Below are positions 50,543 to 59,561 of a stretch of DNA of 64,000 nucleotides, piece after piece. The notes under the pieces are model-generated. The model searched no databases. It saw only the letters and a list, made by a program, of their open reading frames with translations, and was not told the origin of the DNA. Both the position numbers and the translations under genes were made by a program. Each line of letters opens with the position of its first letter. The stretch's first letter is position 1. This DNA is from Clostridiales bacterium (GTDB taxonomy: Bacteria; Bacillota; Clostridia; Oscillospirales; CAG-272): assembly GCA_003522145.1 (NCBI GenBank), contig DPGD01000042.1, forward strand, positions 1-64,000, given 5' to 3'.

Positions 50543-50799
50543 ATGAAGAAAGGCTTATAAAGTCCGGTCGTTCGGTGGGAGAAACCGTGGTAACAACGGA
50601 TGCGCAGTATGTCCATATGAGTACAGAATTGGCGAATCAGGTTGCACAGTACCACGGATTTGCGGGTGCTGAGGAATTCAAGGCCGCACATGGAGTGGGC
50701 TCCAAAGGATGGATGGCATATTATCCCGCAACGGGTCAGATCGTGATTACCGTTGAAGGGGCGGTTTTAGGTACGGAGTATTATGGAGGCTGGAGATGA
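50524..50799 (+). CDS. Unknown 91-aa protein upstream of a DUF4279 protein
   Basis: A 91-residue protein: 'VTTDAQYVHMSTELANQVAQYHGFAGAEEFKAAHGVGSKGWMAYYPATGQIVITVEGAVLGTEYYGGWR'. The compact alpha-then-beta look, His/Lys/Asp content and lack of an export signal recall C-terminal toxin tips of polymorphic systems, but no catalytic motif is recognised. The stop overlaps the next start as ATGA, so the two proteins are made together. The start could also lie at a GTG (50476) inside the hairpin; the ATG at 50524 is preferred. Confidence 0.6.
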   Translation: MLFAELNEERLIKSGRSVGETVVTTDAQYVHMSTELANQVAQYHGFAGAEEFKAAHGVGSKGWMAYYPATGQIVITVEGAVLGTEYYGGWR

Positions 50800-51593
50800 A
50801 AAAATATCCCGGAAGCGTAGGGAGCAGGGCACCGATTGCAGAAGCTGCATTGAATATTTACGGTGAGATCGCTCCCGGAATTCTGACAAAGGAGTTGGAC
50901 TTGGAGCCCACATATACGGGGGACGGTTGTTGGCGGCTTTCCACCGGAAGGTTTATTTGTTCCGATACTGCGTATGCTACCGATGCACTGTTGGGGTGCT
51001 TGGCATCCCGATACGATGCGTTGAGAGAGCTTTGCAGTACGCACGGATTGCGTTCGGAGCTGGTGTTGACCCTGAATGTTGCAGAGGATCGGTTTCCCGA
51101 GGGAACGATCTCCCAAGAGTGTCTGCGTTTTCTGCACGAAACGGGAAGCAGTCTCTCCTTAAAAAACGAATATGAGAACGGAAGCGGGTTGTTGCCCGAT
51201 TGCAGACTGCGCTACGGACTTTGGTTCAGAAGCAAAGACCTGCGTGCAGAGGATGTGACCGAAAGACTCCGGATAGAGCCGGATCATGTATTGGAGAAGG
51301 AAAAACTGTCAGGCGGTGTGACGGACAGAAGAAACGCATGGCTGTTGCGTACAGAGCTCCTGCCCTTTGAAGAGCAATCGCAGGCTTGCAAGGACTTTTG
51401 CAGCAAATTTATTGCCTGTGAAAGGGAAATCATCGAACTGCTTCGCATGAAGGAGACGGATGCGGAGCTTGACCTTTCTCTTTATACCGGTCGTTGCTCC
51501 TTTGATGCGCTTGTTCTTCCAAGGGAGCTGACCGAGCTTGCTTACAGAATCGGAACCGAGATCTATCTCGGATTCTATGCCGTTCCCCGATAA
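50796..51593 (+). CDS. Protein with two DUF4279 domains
   Basis: A 265-residue soluble protein made of two related halves. Residues about 14-125 ('AALNIYGEIAPGILTKELDLEPTYTGDGCWRLSTG') and about 137-262 ('YGLWFRSKDLRAEDVTERLRIEPDHVLEKE') each match the DUF4279 pattern: a strand, 'l.peeitelLglePt....G', 'W.l.t', then a helix and 'l.lslelyg'. The domain's function is not established. It is translated in overlap with the 91-aa gene. R1 hairpin copy 8 follows 66 bp later. Confidence 0.78.
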   Translation: MKKYPGSVGSRAPIAEAALNIYGEIAPGILTKELDLEPTYTGDGCWRLSTGRFICSDTAYATDALLGCLASRYDALRELCSTHGLRSELVLTLNVAEDRFPEGTISQECLRFLHETGSSLSLKNEYENGSGLLPDCRLRYGLWFRSKDLRAEDVTERLRIEPDHVLEKEKLSGGVTDRRNAWLLRTELLPFEEQSQACKDFCSKFIACEREIIELLRMKETDAELDLSLYTGRCSFDALVLPRELTELAYRIGTEIYLGFYAVPR

Positions 51594-51658
51594 AAGCTGT
51601 ATAGCGATAGCCTGCAGTCGTATTTTCGAATGAGAGGGTAAGCAGGTTGTAGGAAAAC

Positions 51659-51699
51659 GGGGCTGTTAAAAAATTCCGAAAGATTTTTTTAACAGCCCC
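51659..51699. repeat. R1 solo hairpin A (copy 8)
   Basis: Only one hairpin: GGGGCTGTTAAAAAA against TTTTTTTAACAGCCCC, with inner ATTC/GAAAGAT pairing. An extra T-A pair in the stem compared with other A hairpins is compensated on both arms. It lies downstream of the DUF4279 gene; the rest of 51594-51983 holds only the ygiQ promoter. Confidence 0.8.
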
Positions 51700-51903
51700 T
51701 TTTCTTTTGGAGACCGACAATGGGCGCAGAAGGGAACGGGGCGGTGCTTTTCGGGTTGTATGCCCATTTGTTGTTGCATTCTGTTCCGGAGGAGGAAAAA
51801 GAAGCGGCCAATGGCAAAGAGGCGGTGTGCAGTGCAGTCCGGAACAGAAGTCCGATGTTGGAAAATGCCCGGTTTTTTGAAGGAAGGAGAAGAACTTTTG
51901 GGC

Positions 51904-51932
51904 TTGACAGGTGAAGAAGAATATAGTAAAAT
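51904..51932 (+). promoter_or_regulatory. Sigma-A promoter of the YgiQ-protease operon
   Basis: TTGACA (51904-51909), 17 bases, TAAAAT (51927-51932), about 52 bp before the ATG. Confidence 0.85.
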
Positions 51933-51983
51933 AGACACTGGCGGGAAGGGCGAAGGTAGGGCTGAACCCCGGAAGGAGAAGGG

Positions 51984-53996
51984 ATGATCGGAAAAGAATT
52001 TTTACCGGTGACCTTGGAAGAGTGCAGAGAAAGAGGCTGGGACAGACCGGATTTTGTCTATGTGACGGGAGATGCCTATGTAGACCATCCTTCTTTCGGC
52101 GTGGCAATTATTTCAAGGGTGCTGGAAAAAGCAGGCTTTCGGGTCGCAATACTGCCTCAGCCCGACTATAAATCCGCCGCAGAGTTCAAAAAATTCGGAA
52201 AGCCCAGGCTCGGATTTCTGGTGACCTCCGGAAACATTGACTCCATGGTAGCGCACTACACCGTTTCATTGAAGAAACGGACCTACGACTACTATACGCC
52301 GGGAGGCGTGATGGGCAAGCGCCCCGACCGGGCGGTGATTGTCTACTGCAACAGAATCCGGGAGGCCTATGGCGATGTTCCCATCATCATCGGGGGCTTG
52401 GAAGCGTCCCTGCGGCGTTTTGCCCATTACGATTATTGGAGCGATCAGGTGCGCCGCAGTATTTTGGTGGATTCCAGAGCGGATCTTCTTTCCTACGGGA
52501 TGGGCGAGAAGAGCATCGTCCGCATTGCAAAGCTTTTGGACAAGGGCGTTCCCGTAAAGAAGATTCAGGATGTGCGGGGCACGGTCTATCTGACGGATCG
52601 GCAAGACAAGGTGCATTATCCCTTTATCGAGGGCTGTGAATACGATGACCTGAAAACCGACAAGGAGCTTTACGCCAGAACCTTCGGCATTCAGTACCGG
52701 AATCAGGATGCGATTTCAGGCAAGGCTCTCACCGAGTATTACGACCGGAGGATGCTGGTGCAGAATCCGCCTATGCCTCCTTTGGAGCGGGAGGAGCTGG
52801 ACGAGGTTTACGGCCTGCCCTATATGCGGGATTGGCATCCGATGTATAGGGAAGCCGGCGGAGTGCCGGCAATCAATGAGGTGAAATTCTCCATCACGCA
52901 TAACAGAGGGTGTTTCGGCTCCTGCAACTTCTGTGCGCTGACCTTTCATCAGGGACGGGTGGTGCGCTCCAGAAGTATGGGATCGGTGGTGAAAGAAGCG
53001 GAAGAAATCGTTCAGTTGCCCGATTTCAAGGGCTACATACACGATGTGGGCGGACCCACGGCCAATTTCCGCTATCCGGCCTGTGACAAGCAGGTGAAAT
53101 ACGGGGTTTGTCCGGACAGGCGGTGTCTGGCGCCCAAGCCCTGCGCCCAACTGAAGGTGGATCATAGCGAATACGGGGAGCTGTTGCGCCGGGTGGGGGC
53201 GGTCAAGGGCGTTAAAAAGGTCTTTGTCCGGTCGGGCATTCGGTTTGACTATCTGATGTACGATCCGGATGACCGTTTTTTCAGACAGCTCGTCAAGGAT
53301 CATGTGAGCGGACAGATGAAGGTGGCACCCGAGCATATCTGCCCCGGTGTGCTGAACCAGATGGGAAAGCCTCCGGTGGAGGTTTATGAGGCATTCCGGG
53401 AAAAGTATTTCAAAATCACAAAGGAAATCGGAAAAGAGCAGTATCTGGTGCCCTATCTGATGTCCAGCCATCCGGGAAGCACCCTGAAGGATGCGGTGGA
53501 AATGGCGCTGTATCTGAAAAAATGGGGGTATTCGCCGGAGCAGGTTCAGGACTATTATCCTACCCCCGGTACGGTTTCGACCTGTATGTACCACACCGGT
53601 ATAGACCCGCTGACCATGAAGAGGGTCTATGTGGCCACAGACTATCAGGAGAAAAGGCTTCAGCGGGTGCTCTTGCAGTACAGCCGCCCGGAAAACCGGG
53701 ATCTGGTGGAGCAGGCGCTGCGAAAAGCGGGCAGAGAAGATCTGATCGGGTTTGGAAAAGAATGCCTTATAAAGCCCGGAAAAGCAGGCGCCGGACAAAA
53801 GAAACGGGAAATTGTTCCGGAAAACAAGGGGCGTAAGACGAATAGCCGACGCAACGGCAGGACCGGGACGGTGGAGGATTTGACGGGAATCAAGGGTTCA
53901 AAAAGAGACTTCCGGCAAAAAAAGCCGCAGGTTTCCCCGGCAGGGGATTATAAAACACACAAAATAAGCAGAAAAGGAAAGGGTTTATCCAAATGA
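51984..53996 (+). CDS. YgiQ family radical SAM protein
   Basis: A 670-residue member of the YgiQ (UPF0313) family. The radical SAM cluster motif is CFGSCNFC (Cys310, 314, 317). The N-terminus ('DFVYVTGDAYVDHPSFGVAIISRVLE') and 'VIIIGGLEASLRRFAHYDYW' are strong family signatures, and 'MKVAPEHICPGVLNQMGKP' follows the SAM core. The reaction is unknown; homologues are annotated only by fold. The C-terminal 70 residues are lysine/arginine-rich and low complexity. The last bases overlap the protease gene (ATGA). Confidence 0.93.
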   Translation: MIGKEFLPVTLEECRERGWDRPDFVYVTGDAYVDHPSFGVAIISRVLEKAGFRVAILPQPDYKSAAEFKKFGKPRLGFLVTSGNIDSMVAHYTVSLKKRTYDYYTPGGVMGKRPDRAVIVYCNRIREAYGDVPIIIGGLEASLRRFAHYDYWSDQVRRSILVDSRADLLSYGMGEKSIVRIAKLLDKGVPVKKIQDVRGTVYLTDRQDKVHYPFIEGCEYDDLKTDKELYARTFGIQYRNQDAISGKALTEYYDRRMLVQNPPMPPLEREELDEVYGLPYMRDWHPMYREAGGVPAINEVKFSITHNRGCFGSCNFCALTFHQGRVVRSRSMGSVVKEAEEIVQLPDFKGYIHDVGGPTANFRYPACDKQVKYGVCPDRRCLAPKPCAQLKVDHSEYGELLRRVGAVKGVKKVFVRSGIRFDYLMYDPDDRFFRQLVKDHVSGQMKVAPEHICPGVLNQMGKPPVEVYEAFREKYFKITKEIGKEQYLVPYLMSSHPGSTLKDAVEMALYLKKWGYSPEQVQDYYPTPGTVSTCMYHTGIDPLTMKRVYVATDYQEKRLQRVLLQYSRPENRDLVEQALRKAGREDLIGFGKECLIKPGKAGAGQKKREIVPENKGRKTNSRRNGRTGTVEDLTGIKGSKRDFRQKKPQVSPAGDYKTHKISRKGKGLSK

Positions 53997-55906
53997 AGAA
54001 AGTTTTTGCACTGACTCTCACAATTCTCCTATTGCTTTCGGCATTTACTTTTGTGCCGTTTGCAGACGACGATGAAACCGAGTTGCCCAAAGCGGTAACG
54101 CTGATGGGCACAGAGGACCTGCCGCCCATCAGCAACCAGGGCTCGGTGGGTTGTTGTGCTTCTTCCAGCATTACATATATGCAGTTTACCAATGCAGTAT
54201 CCAGATATTTGCGCACCAACTATCCGGAAATGGCGATCAATCCCTCATCCGGCGAGTTTTCGGAGATTTTCTCCCCCAAATGGACCTATGACTTCGGCGG
54301 CTCCGGAACGGCGTGGGTCTATAATGTTCTGATGGAGCACGGAGCGCTGACCATGGACAAAACCATGTTCGGCGTGAAAAAGCTCCCCAATGAAAAGCCC
54401 TACCGAGTCGACGACCCCAAAAAGCCCAATGCATTTTTGGAAAGTGCGGTCCGTTGGGACATTTCCGAAGGCCAGATGGAGGAGGCGCTGAACATCCGTC
54501 TGAAGAATTTTGAACAGATCTGGATCAGAAAAAACACCTTCAGCAACGAGAACGGCAAGATCAATCTGACACAAACCGAAGTCGGGAAAAATCTGCTTGA
54601 GAAAATCAAAGCGGCCGTGAATGAGGGCAATGTGGTGGTGACCGGCGGCTTCTCGTCCTCCTGGACCTATGTGGACCAGATCACCGGCAAGGGCACCCTT
54701 GCCCAGAGCTTTGCCGAAACCGCGCTGGTCTGCGGAAGAGGAAGCATGAGCGGCGGACACCAGTTGGCCATTGTGGGATATGACGACGAGATCACCTGCC
54801 GGTATCAGGGACAGACCCTGAAGGGCGCATTTCAGGTGGCCAATTCCTGGGGTACAGGCTGGGGGAACGACGGTTGCGTCTGGCTGATGTATGATGCGCT
54901 GAACGAGGAATCAGAGTTTGCCGAGCTGAATTTCAGCGACCGGGTGTATCCGATAGACCAGTTCTGCTTTGTGGATTGGAAAACCGACATTGAGGTGGGA
55001 CTGCCGTCTCTGTATGTGGAGATCGAGGTCAGCGCCAAGGACCGGGAAGCTGTGTCGGCAATGCTCACAACGAAGAGCGCCGACAACAAGGTCAAGAGCT
55101 ATATTCCCTATCTTTTCAAGAACAGCAAATATCATGGAAAATACCAGCTTGACGGTCTGAACTATATCTATATGACTTTTGACGGAACAACGGACGGGGA
55201 TGCCAGCAAGGCGATCTTCTCGTTGGATTACAGAGATCTTTTGGATGCCGAGACCGTTGCCACCGACCAGTTCGGTGTGACCATTACCACCAAGGAAGAG
55301 GGCGTGATCCTGCACTCTCTGAAGCTGAAGAACAATAAAGGAGAAGTGATTGCCGAAGTGGCGCTGTCCGAAGAGGGACAAACGCTTCAGTCGTCAACCT
55401 CCCTTTGGTTTGATAAAAGCCTTTGCAATGTGACCATTCCCGCTTCGGACGGTTCCACCGGCCTTCAGATGGAGGAAGTGAACGCTCTTTATGCCAAAGA
55501 CAGCGAGATCACACTGGATTATACGCTTATCGAGGGCTATACCGATGAGAACATGAAGGTTACCATTTCGGACGGAACCAAAGAGACGGAGATTCAGAGA
55601 AGTGCCGACGGAGTGTTCAGAATTCCGGTGAAGAGTTCTCTGACCGTTAAGGTGGAGGGTGTGGAGCAGGCTGCAGAACCTACACCGACACCCACACCCA
55701 CTCCCACGCAGACGCCCACGATTTCCCCGACACCTACTCCGGATTCAACGCCGGCATCGACAGAAGCTTCATCGTCCTCGTCCGTACAGACTCCCGGAGA
55801 AGAGGATAAAGGAGTTTCCCCGGTAATTTTCATTGTGCTGGGAGCGGCGGTTGCTATTGGGGTTGCCGTAGCCGTAGTGCTGGCAGTGAAAAAGAAAAAG
55901 AAGTAA
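53993..55906 (+). CDS. Papain-like (C1) cysteine protease, membrane-anchored
   Basis: A 637-residue exported protease. It has a signal peptide (residues 1-24), then a C1A core with Gln49 and Cys55 in 'SNQGSVGCCASSS' (the spacing of papain Gln19-Cys25), His256 in 'SGGHQLAIVGYDD', and Asn284 in 'QVANSWGTGWG'. The usual Trp after the catalytic Cys is Ala, and a second Cys precedes it. There is no propeptide. Residues about 330-550 are beta-rich accessory domains, about 560-600 a Thr/Pro spacer, and about 608-632 a transmembrane anchor with a KKKKK tail. The likely role is cell-surface proteolysis. Coupled by overlap to YgiQ. Confidence 0.9.
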   Translation: MKKVFALTLTILLLLSAFTFVPFADDDETELPKAVTLMGTEDLPPISNQGSVGCCASSSITYMQFTNAVSRYLRTNYPEMAINPSSGEFSEIFSPKWTYDFGGSGTAWVYNVLMEHGALTMDKTMFGVKKLPNEKPYRVDDPKKPNAFLESAVRWDISEGQMEEALNIRLKNFEQIWIRKNTFSNENGKINLTQTEVGKNLLEKIKAAVNEGNVVVTGGFSSSWTYVDQITGKGTLAQSFAETALVCGRGSMSGGHQLAIVGYDDEITCRYQGQTLKGAFQVANSWGTGWGNDGCVWLMYDALNEESEFAELNFSDRVYPIDQFCFVDWKTDIEVGLPSLYVEIEVSAKDREAVSAMLTTKSADNKVKSYIPYLFKNSKYHGKYQLDGLNYIYMTFDGTTDGDASKAIFSLDYRDLLDAETVATDQFGVTITTKEEGVILHSLKLKNNKGEVIAEVALSEEGQTLQSSTSLWFDKSLCNVTIPASDGSTGLQMEEVNALYAKDSEITLDYTLIEGYTDENMKVTISDGTKETEIQRSADGVFRIPVKSSLTVKVEGVEQAAEPTPTPTPTPTQTPTISPTPTPDSTPASTEASSSSSVQTPGEEDKGVSPVIFIVLGAAVAIGVAVAVVLAVKKKKK

Positions 55907-55920
55907 ATGTGCAGAACACA

Positions 55921-56120
55921 GGAGGTGTAAAAAAGCTCAATGAGATTTTTTACACCTCCGATGACATTGGTCCTGACGGCTGAAAGCCGTTATTTTGCCG
56001 CAGAATTCATCTGAATTTTGAAAAAATGAAGGGCCAAAACGACCAAGATCGCACCGGAAATGCCGGGATTCCGACCGGCATTTTTGAGGGGCTGTAAAAA
56101 ATCGAATTTTTTACAGCCCC
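55921..56120 (-). repeat. R1 composite palindromic repeat, copy 9 (full)
   Basis: A full reverse-orientation copy downstream of the protease gene. D: 55921-55959 (GGAGGTGTAAAAAA / TTTTTTACACCTCC), then ACGGCT/AGCCGT inner hairpin, reversed linker core, B (AAATGCCGG... CCGGCATTTTT) up to 56085, and A: 56088-56120. It stretches nearly to the sirtuin gene's ribosome binding site. Confidence 0.9.
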
Positions 56121-56160
56121 TTTTCAAAACACAAAATACCGGGAAAGGCGGAGGGGTTTT

Positions 56161-56880
56161 ATGGAAAAATTTCAGGAGTTTGAGCAGATGGTGCGGGAAA
56201 GTCGGAGAGTGGTGTTCTTTGGCGGAGCAGGCGTTTCCACCGAAAGCGGAATACCCGATTTTCGCTCGGAGAACGGACTGTTCAACCGGAAATATGACGA
56301 TCCTCCCGAAACCATTCTGAGTCACGAATTCCTCTTTTCCCATCCGTCAAAATTTTACAAATTCTATAGGGAGCAATTGCTCTGTCCCCAGGCTCAACCC
56401 AATGCCTGCCACCGGAAGCTGGCGGAAATGGAAAAAAAGGGGTTGCTCTTGTCAGTGATCACACAGAACATCGACGGACTGCACCAGGCGGCGGGAAGCC
56501 GACGGGTATGGGAGCTGCACGGTTCGGTCAAAAGAAACCATTGCGTCCGGTGCGGCCGATTTTACAAAGCGGAAGAGCTGCCGGAATATGAGGATTATCC
56601 GAAATGCGCCTGCGGCGGCATGATTCGGCCGGATGTGGTGATGTACGGGGAAGCCTTGGACGAAGAGGTTCTGGACGGCGCCATAGAAGATTTGCAAAGA
56701 GCCGACCTGCTGATTATTGCCGGCACCTCCCTGCGGGTCTATCCGGCGGCAGGTCTGATCCGGTATTTCGGCGGGAACAAATCGGTGGTGATTAACAAAA
56801 CCTCCACGCCGGCAGATGAAGACTGCTCCTTGGTGCTGAAGGCACCGGTAGGGCAGGTCTTTGAACGGCTGAAAATCTGA
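56161..56880 (+). CDS. cobB: Sirtuin, NAD-dependent protein deacylase
   Basis: A 239-residue class U/III sirtuin. 'VVFFGGAGVSTESGIPDFRSENGLF' binds NAD (GAGxS...GIPDFR). 'ITQNIDGLHQAAGSRRVWELHGSV' contains the NID motif and catalytic His. The zinc ribbon is 'CVRCGRF...YPKCACGG', followed by 'IRPDVVMYGE' and 'IIAGTSLRVYPAAGL'. It removes acyl groups from lysines of metabolic enzymes. GGAGGGG precedes the ATG. First gene of a sirtuin-prfA-MATE unit. Confidence 0.96.
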   Translation: MEKFQEFEQMVRESRRVVFFGGAGVSTESGIPDFRSENGLFNRKYDDPPETILSHEFLFSHPSKFYKFYREQLLCPQAQPNACHRKLAEMEKKGLLLSVITQNIDGLHQAAGSRRVWELHGSVKRNHCVRCGRFYKAEELPEYEDYPKCACGGMIRPDVVMYGEALDEEVLDGAIEDLQRADLLIIAGTSLRVYPAAGLIRYFGGNKSVVINKTSTPADEDCSLVLKAPVGQVFERLKI

Positions 56881-56899
56881 GAGAAGGGACTGAAAGCCC

Positions 56900-57964
56900 A
56901 TGATGGAGAGACTGAAAGCGGCCATGGAGCGCTATGAGGAGCTGGGCGCACTTTTGGGGCAGGGAGAGATTCCTGCAGGCAGTGAGCGTTTTCGGACGCT
57001 GATGAAGGAGTACAGCGACCTGACCCCGCTTTGCACCAAGTATACCGCATATAAAGAGGCCCTGCAAAGGATTAAGGAAGCGGAGGAACTGCTTTCCTCC
57101 GGCGACCGGGAGCTGGAAGAGTTAGCCAAGGAGGAACTGAAGGAGGGCAAGGAGGAATGCCGGACTTTGGAAGGAGAACTGCGGACAATGCTTGTTCCCC
57201 CGGATCCTTTGGACGGCAAGAATGTGGTGGTGGAGATCCGGGCCTGTGCCGGAGGAGAGGAGGCGGCGCTGTTTGCCGCGGACCTTTACCGGATGTATGG
57301 CATGTATGCCGACCGGAAGGGACTGAAGGTGGAAAAAATTTCGGAGAATCCCACGGAATTGGGGGGCTATCGGGAGATCGATTTTCTGGTATCGGGGCAG
57401 AATGCCTATTCCTCCTTCAAGTTTGAATCGGGGGTGCATCGGGTACAGCGGGTGCCTGAAACCGAATCGCAGGGCAGAATTCAGACCTCCACCGTGTCGG
57501 TGGCGGTGCTGCCCGAGGCGGATGAGGTGGAGGTGCACCTTGATCCTGCCGATATTTCCTTTGAATCCTGCAAAAGCTCGGGTGCCGGCGGACAGCACAT
57601 CAACAAAACCGAATCGGCAGTGCGGCTGACCCACAAACCCACCGGGATCGTGGTGGAGTGTGACGAGGAACGAAGCCAGTTCAAAAACAAGGAAAAGGCG
57701 TTGAAGCTTTTGAGAGCCCGACTTTTCGACATCAAACAGCGGGAGCAGGACGATGCCATTTCCGGTAAACGCCGGGAGCAGGTGGGCAGCGGCGACCGGA
57801 GCGAAAAGATCCGCACCTACAACTATCCCCAAAGCCGGATCACCGATCACCGCATCGGACTGACGCTCTATTCCTTGAGCGACCAGCTCAACGGAAACTT
57901 GGACCCCATCATTTCGATACTTGCCGCAGAGGATGCGGCGAAAAGACTGACGGAACAGCCATAA
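56900..57964 (+). CDS. prfA: Peptide chain release factor 1
   Basis: A 354-residue class I release factor recognising UAA/UAG. The universal GGQ (Gly230-Gly231-Gln232) in 'SSGAGGQHINKTESAVRLTHKPTGIVVEC' triggers peptidyl-tRNA hydrolysis. 'GVHRVQRVPETESQGRIQTSTVSVAVLP' is the preceding signature. The helical N-terminal domain and length indicate RF1 rather than RF2. It begins 19 bp after the sirtuin gene and is 24 bp ahead of the MATE gene. prmC, often adjacent, is not here. Confidence 0.97.
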   Translation: MMERLKAAMERYEELGALLGQGEIPAGSERFRTLMKEYSDLTPLCTKYTAYKEALQRIKEAEELLSSGDRELEELAKEELKEGKEECRTLEGELRTMLVPPDPLDGKNVVVEIRACAGGEEAALFAADLYRMYGMYADRKGLKVEKISENPTELGGYREIDFLVSGQNAYSSFKFESGVHRVQRVPETESQGRIQTSTVSVAVLPEADEVEVHLDPADISFESCKSSGAGGQHINKTESAVRLTHKPTGIVVECDEERSQFKNKEKALKLLRARLFDIKQREQDDAISGKRREQVGSGDRSEKIRTYNYPQSRITDHRIGLTLYSLSDQLNGNLDPIISILAAEDAAKRLTEQP

Positions 57965-57988
57965 CCGCCTAAAAGAAGGACAGAACCT

Positions 57989-59407
57989 ATGGATCGCAAA
58001 CAAAATGAAAAATATATCCGGATGACCACCGCACCGGTAAAGGGGCTGATCGTGCGTCTGGCGATTCCCACTATGATCAGTATGCTGGTGACCACCCTGT
58101 ACAATCTGGTGGACACCTATTTTGTGGGACAGCTGGCGGATACCAGAGCGACGGCGGCAGTAACGGTTTCCTATGCACTGATGAACATTATTCAGGCGGT
58201 TGGTTTTTTCTTCGGGCAGGGGTCGGGGAACTATATTTCCAGAGCCTTGGGCAATAAGGAAGCGGAAAAATGCCGTAAAATGGCGGCGACCGGCTTTTTG
58301 GGTGCCCTTCTTTCGGGAACGCTGATTCTGGTGTTCGGGATGATTTTTGCCGAACCGCTCGCACTGCTTTGCGGCTCGGAGAAGGACGCACAGTCCCTTG
58401 GCTATGCCACCGATTATATGCGCGTAATCCTCATCGGTGCACCGGCGATGTGTTCCTCCCTGGTGCTCAATAATCAGCTGCGTTTTCAGGGAAATGCCAC
58501 TTTTGCAATGGTCGGACTGTCCTCCGGAGCAGTCATCAATGTGCTGTTGGATGCCCTTTTGGTTCCCAGGTACAAGGTTTTCGGTGCGGCGATTGCCACG
58601 GTTGCTTGCCAGTATGTCAGCTTTTTTGTTCTGCTTTTCTGTACGAAATTCTTAAGTGATAATCTGAAATTTTCCATAAAGGATGCAAGCTTCCGACCTT
58701 TTTATCTGAAGGAAATTTTCAGGGGCGGCTTTCCGTCGCTCTGCAGACAGGGAATTGCATCGGTGATGAATGTGTCGCTGATGCACTGCTGTGCCATTGC
58801 CGCAACGGCCCAGCAGACGACTTCGGTTTTGCAGGCGGCCTTCGGCATTGTTTCCAAGCTGACCATGTTCATCTCTTCCATGATGATCGGCTTCGGACAG
58901 GGTTTTCAGCCGGTATGCGGCTTTAACTATGGCGCCGGAAGGTATGACCGGGTGCGGGAGGGCTTCCGGTTCTGCGTTGCGATCACAGCGATTTTCTTAA
59001 CGCTGATGTCGGTGGCATTCTTTATTTTCAGTTCTCCGGTGCTTTCCTTCATGCAGAGGAGCAGTGAGGACGGAGCGGGCAGAGAGGCGGTGAATATCGC
59101 CGTGAAAATCCTGCGCCGACAGCTGATTTCTCTGCCGCTCATGTCCTTTGTGGTCATGAGCAATATGATGCTCCAGACCACCGGCAATGTGGTGGGCGCT
59201 TCCGTGCTTGCCATGGCACGGCAGGGGCTGACGATGATCCCGGTGATGTACCTTTTTTCCTGCACGCTGGGGCTCAATGGGCTTGTCTGGGCACAGCCTT
59301 TGGCGGATGCGCTGGCTTTCGTCATTTCCGTTCCGTTTGTGGCGGCACTCTTCAAGAAAATGAGACTGAAAGAGCGGCGGCAGACCTTGGAGACTGCGAC
59401 GGAATGA
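57989..59407 (+). CDS. MATE family multidrug efflux transporter
   Basis: A 472-residue twelve-helix transporter. 'LAIPTMISMLVTTLYNLVDTYFVGQLADTRATAAVTVSYALMNIIQAVGFFFGQGSGNYISRALG' is the MATE N-terminal signature, and 'MMIGFGQGFQPVCGFNYGAGRYDRVREGF' is the equivalent in the second half. It exports cationic drugs or metabolites in exchange for Na+ or H+. It is last in the operon and followed by a good terminator. Confidence 0.95.
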   Translation: MDRKQNEKYIRMTTAPVKGLIVRLAIPTMISMLVTTLYNLVDTYFVGQLADTRATAAVTVSYALMNIIQAVGFFFGQGSGNYISRALGNKEAEKCRKMAATGFLGALLSGTLILVFGMIFAEPLALLCGSEKDAQSLGYATDYMRVILIGAPAMCSSLVLNNQLRFQGNATFAMVGLSSGAVINVLLDALLVPRYKVFGAAIATVACQYVSFFVLLFCTKFLSDNLKFSIKDASFRPFYLKEIFRGGFPSLCRQGIASVMNVSLMHCCAIAATAQQTTSVLQAAFGIVSKLTMFISSMMIGFGQGFQPVCGFNYGAGRYDRVREGFRFCVAITAIFLTLMSVAFFIFSSPVLSFMQRSSEDGAGREAVNIAVKILRRQLISLPLMSFVVMSNMMLQTTGNVVGASVLAMARQGLTMIPVMYLFSCTLGLNGLVWAQPLADALAFVISVPFVAALFKKMRLKERRQTLETATE

Positions 59408-59418
59408 TAGAAAAGGTC

Positions 59419-59451
59419 AAAATCCGATTGAAAACATCAATCGGATTTTTT
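59419..59451 (+). terminator. Terminator of the sirtuin-prfA-MATE operon
   Basis: A stem of about 12 bp (AAAATCCGATTG / CAATCGGATTTT) around a 7-base loop, followed by further T residues; 12 bases after the MATE stop. Confidence 0.9.
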
Positions 59452-59488
59452 CAGTATCCGGTGAAATTCAGGTTTTTTTCAAAGTATC

Positions 59489-59517
59489 TTGACGAAGAAA
59501 CAAAAGTATGCTAAGAT
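59489..59517 (+). promoter_or_regulatory. Promoter of the discoidin-domain lipoprotein gene
   Basis: TTGACG (59489-59494), 17 bases, TAAGAT (59512-59517), 44 bp before the ATG. Confidence 0.75.
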
Positions 59518-59561
59518 AGAATCAGTCAATTGAAAACTGTTCAAAATAAGGAAGGAAAGAT

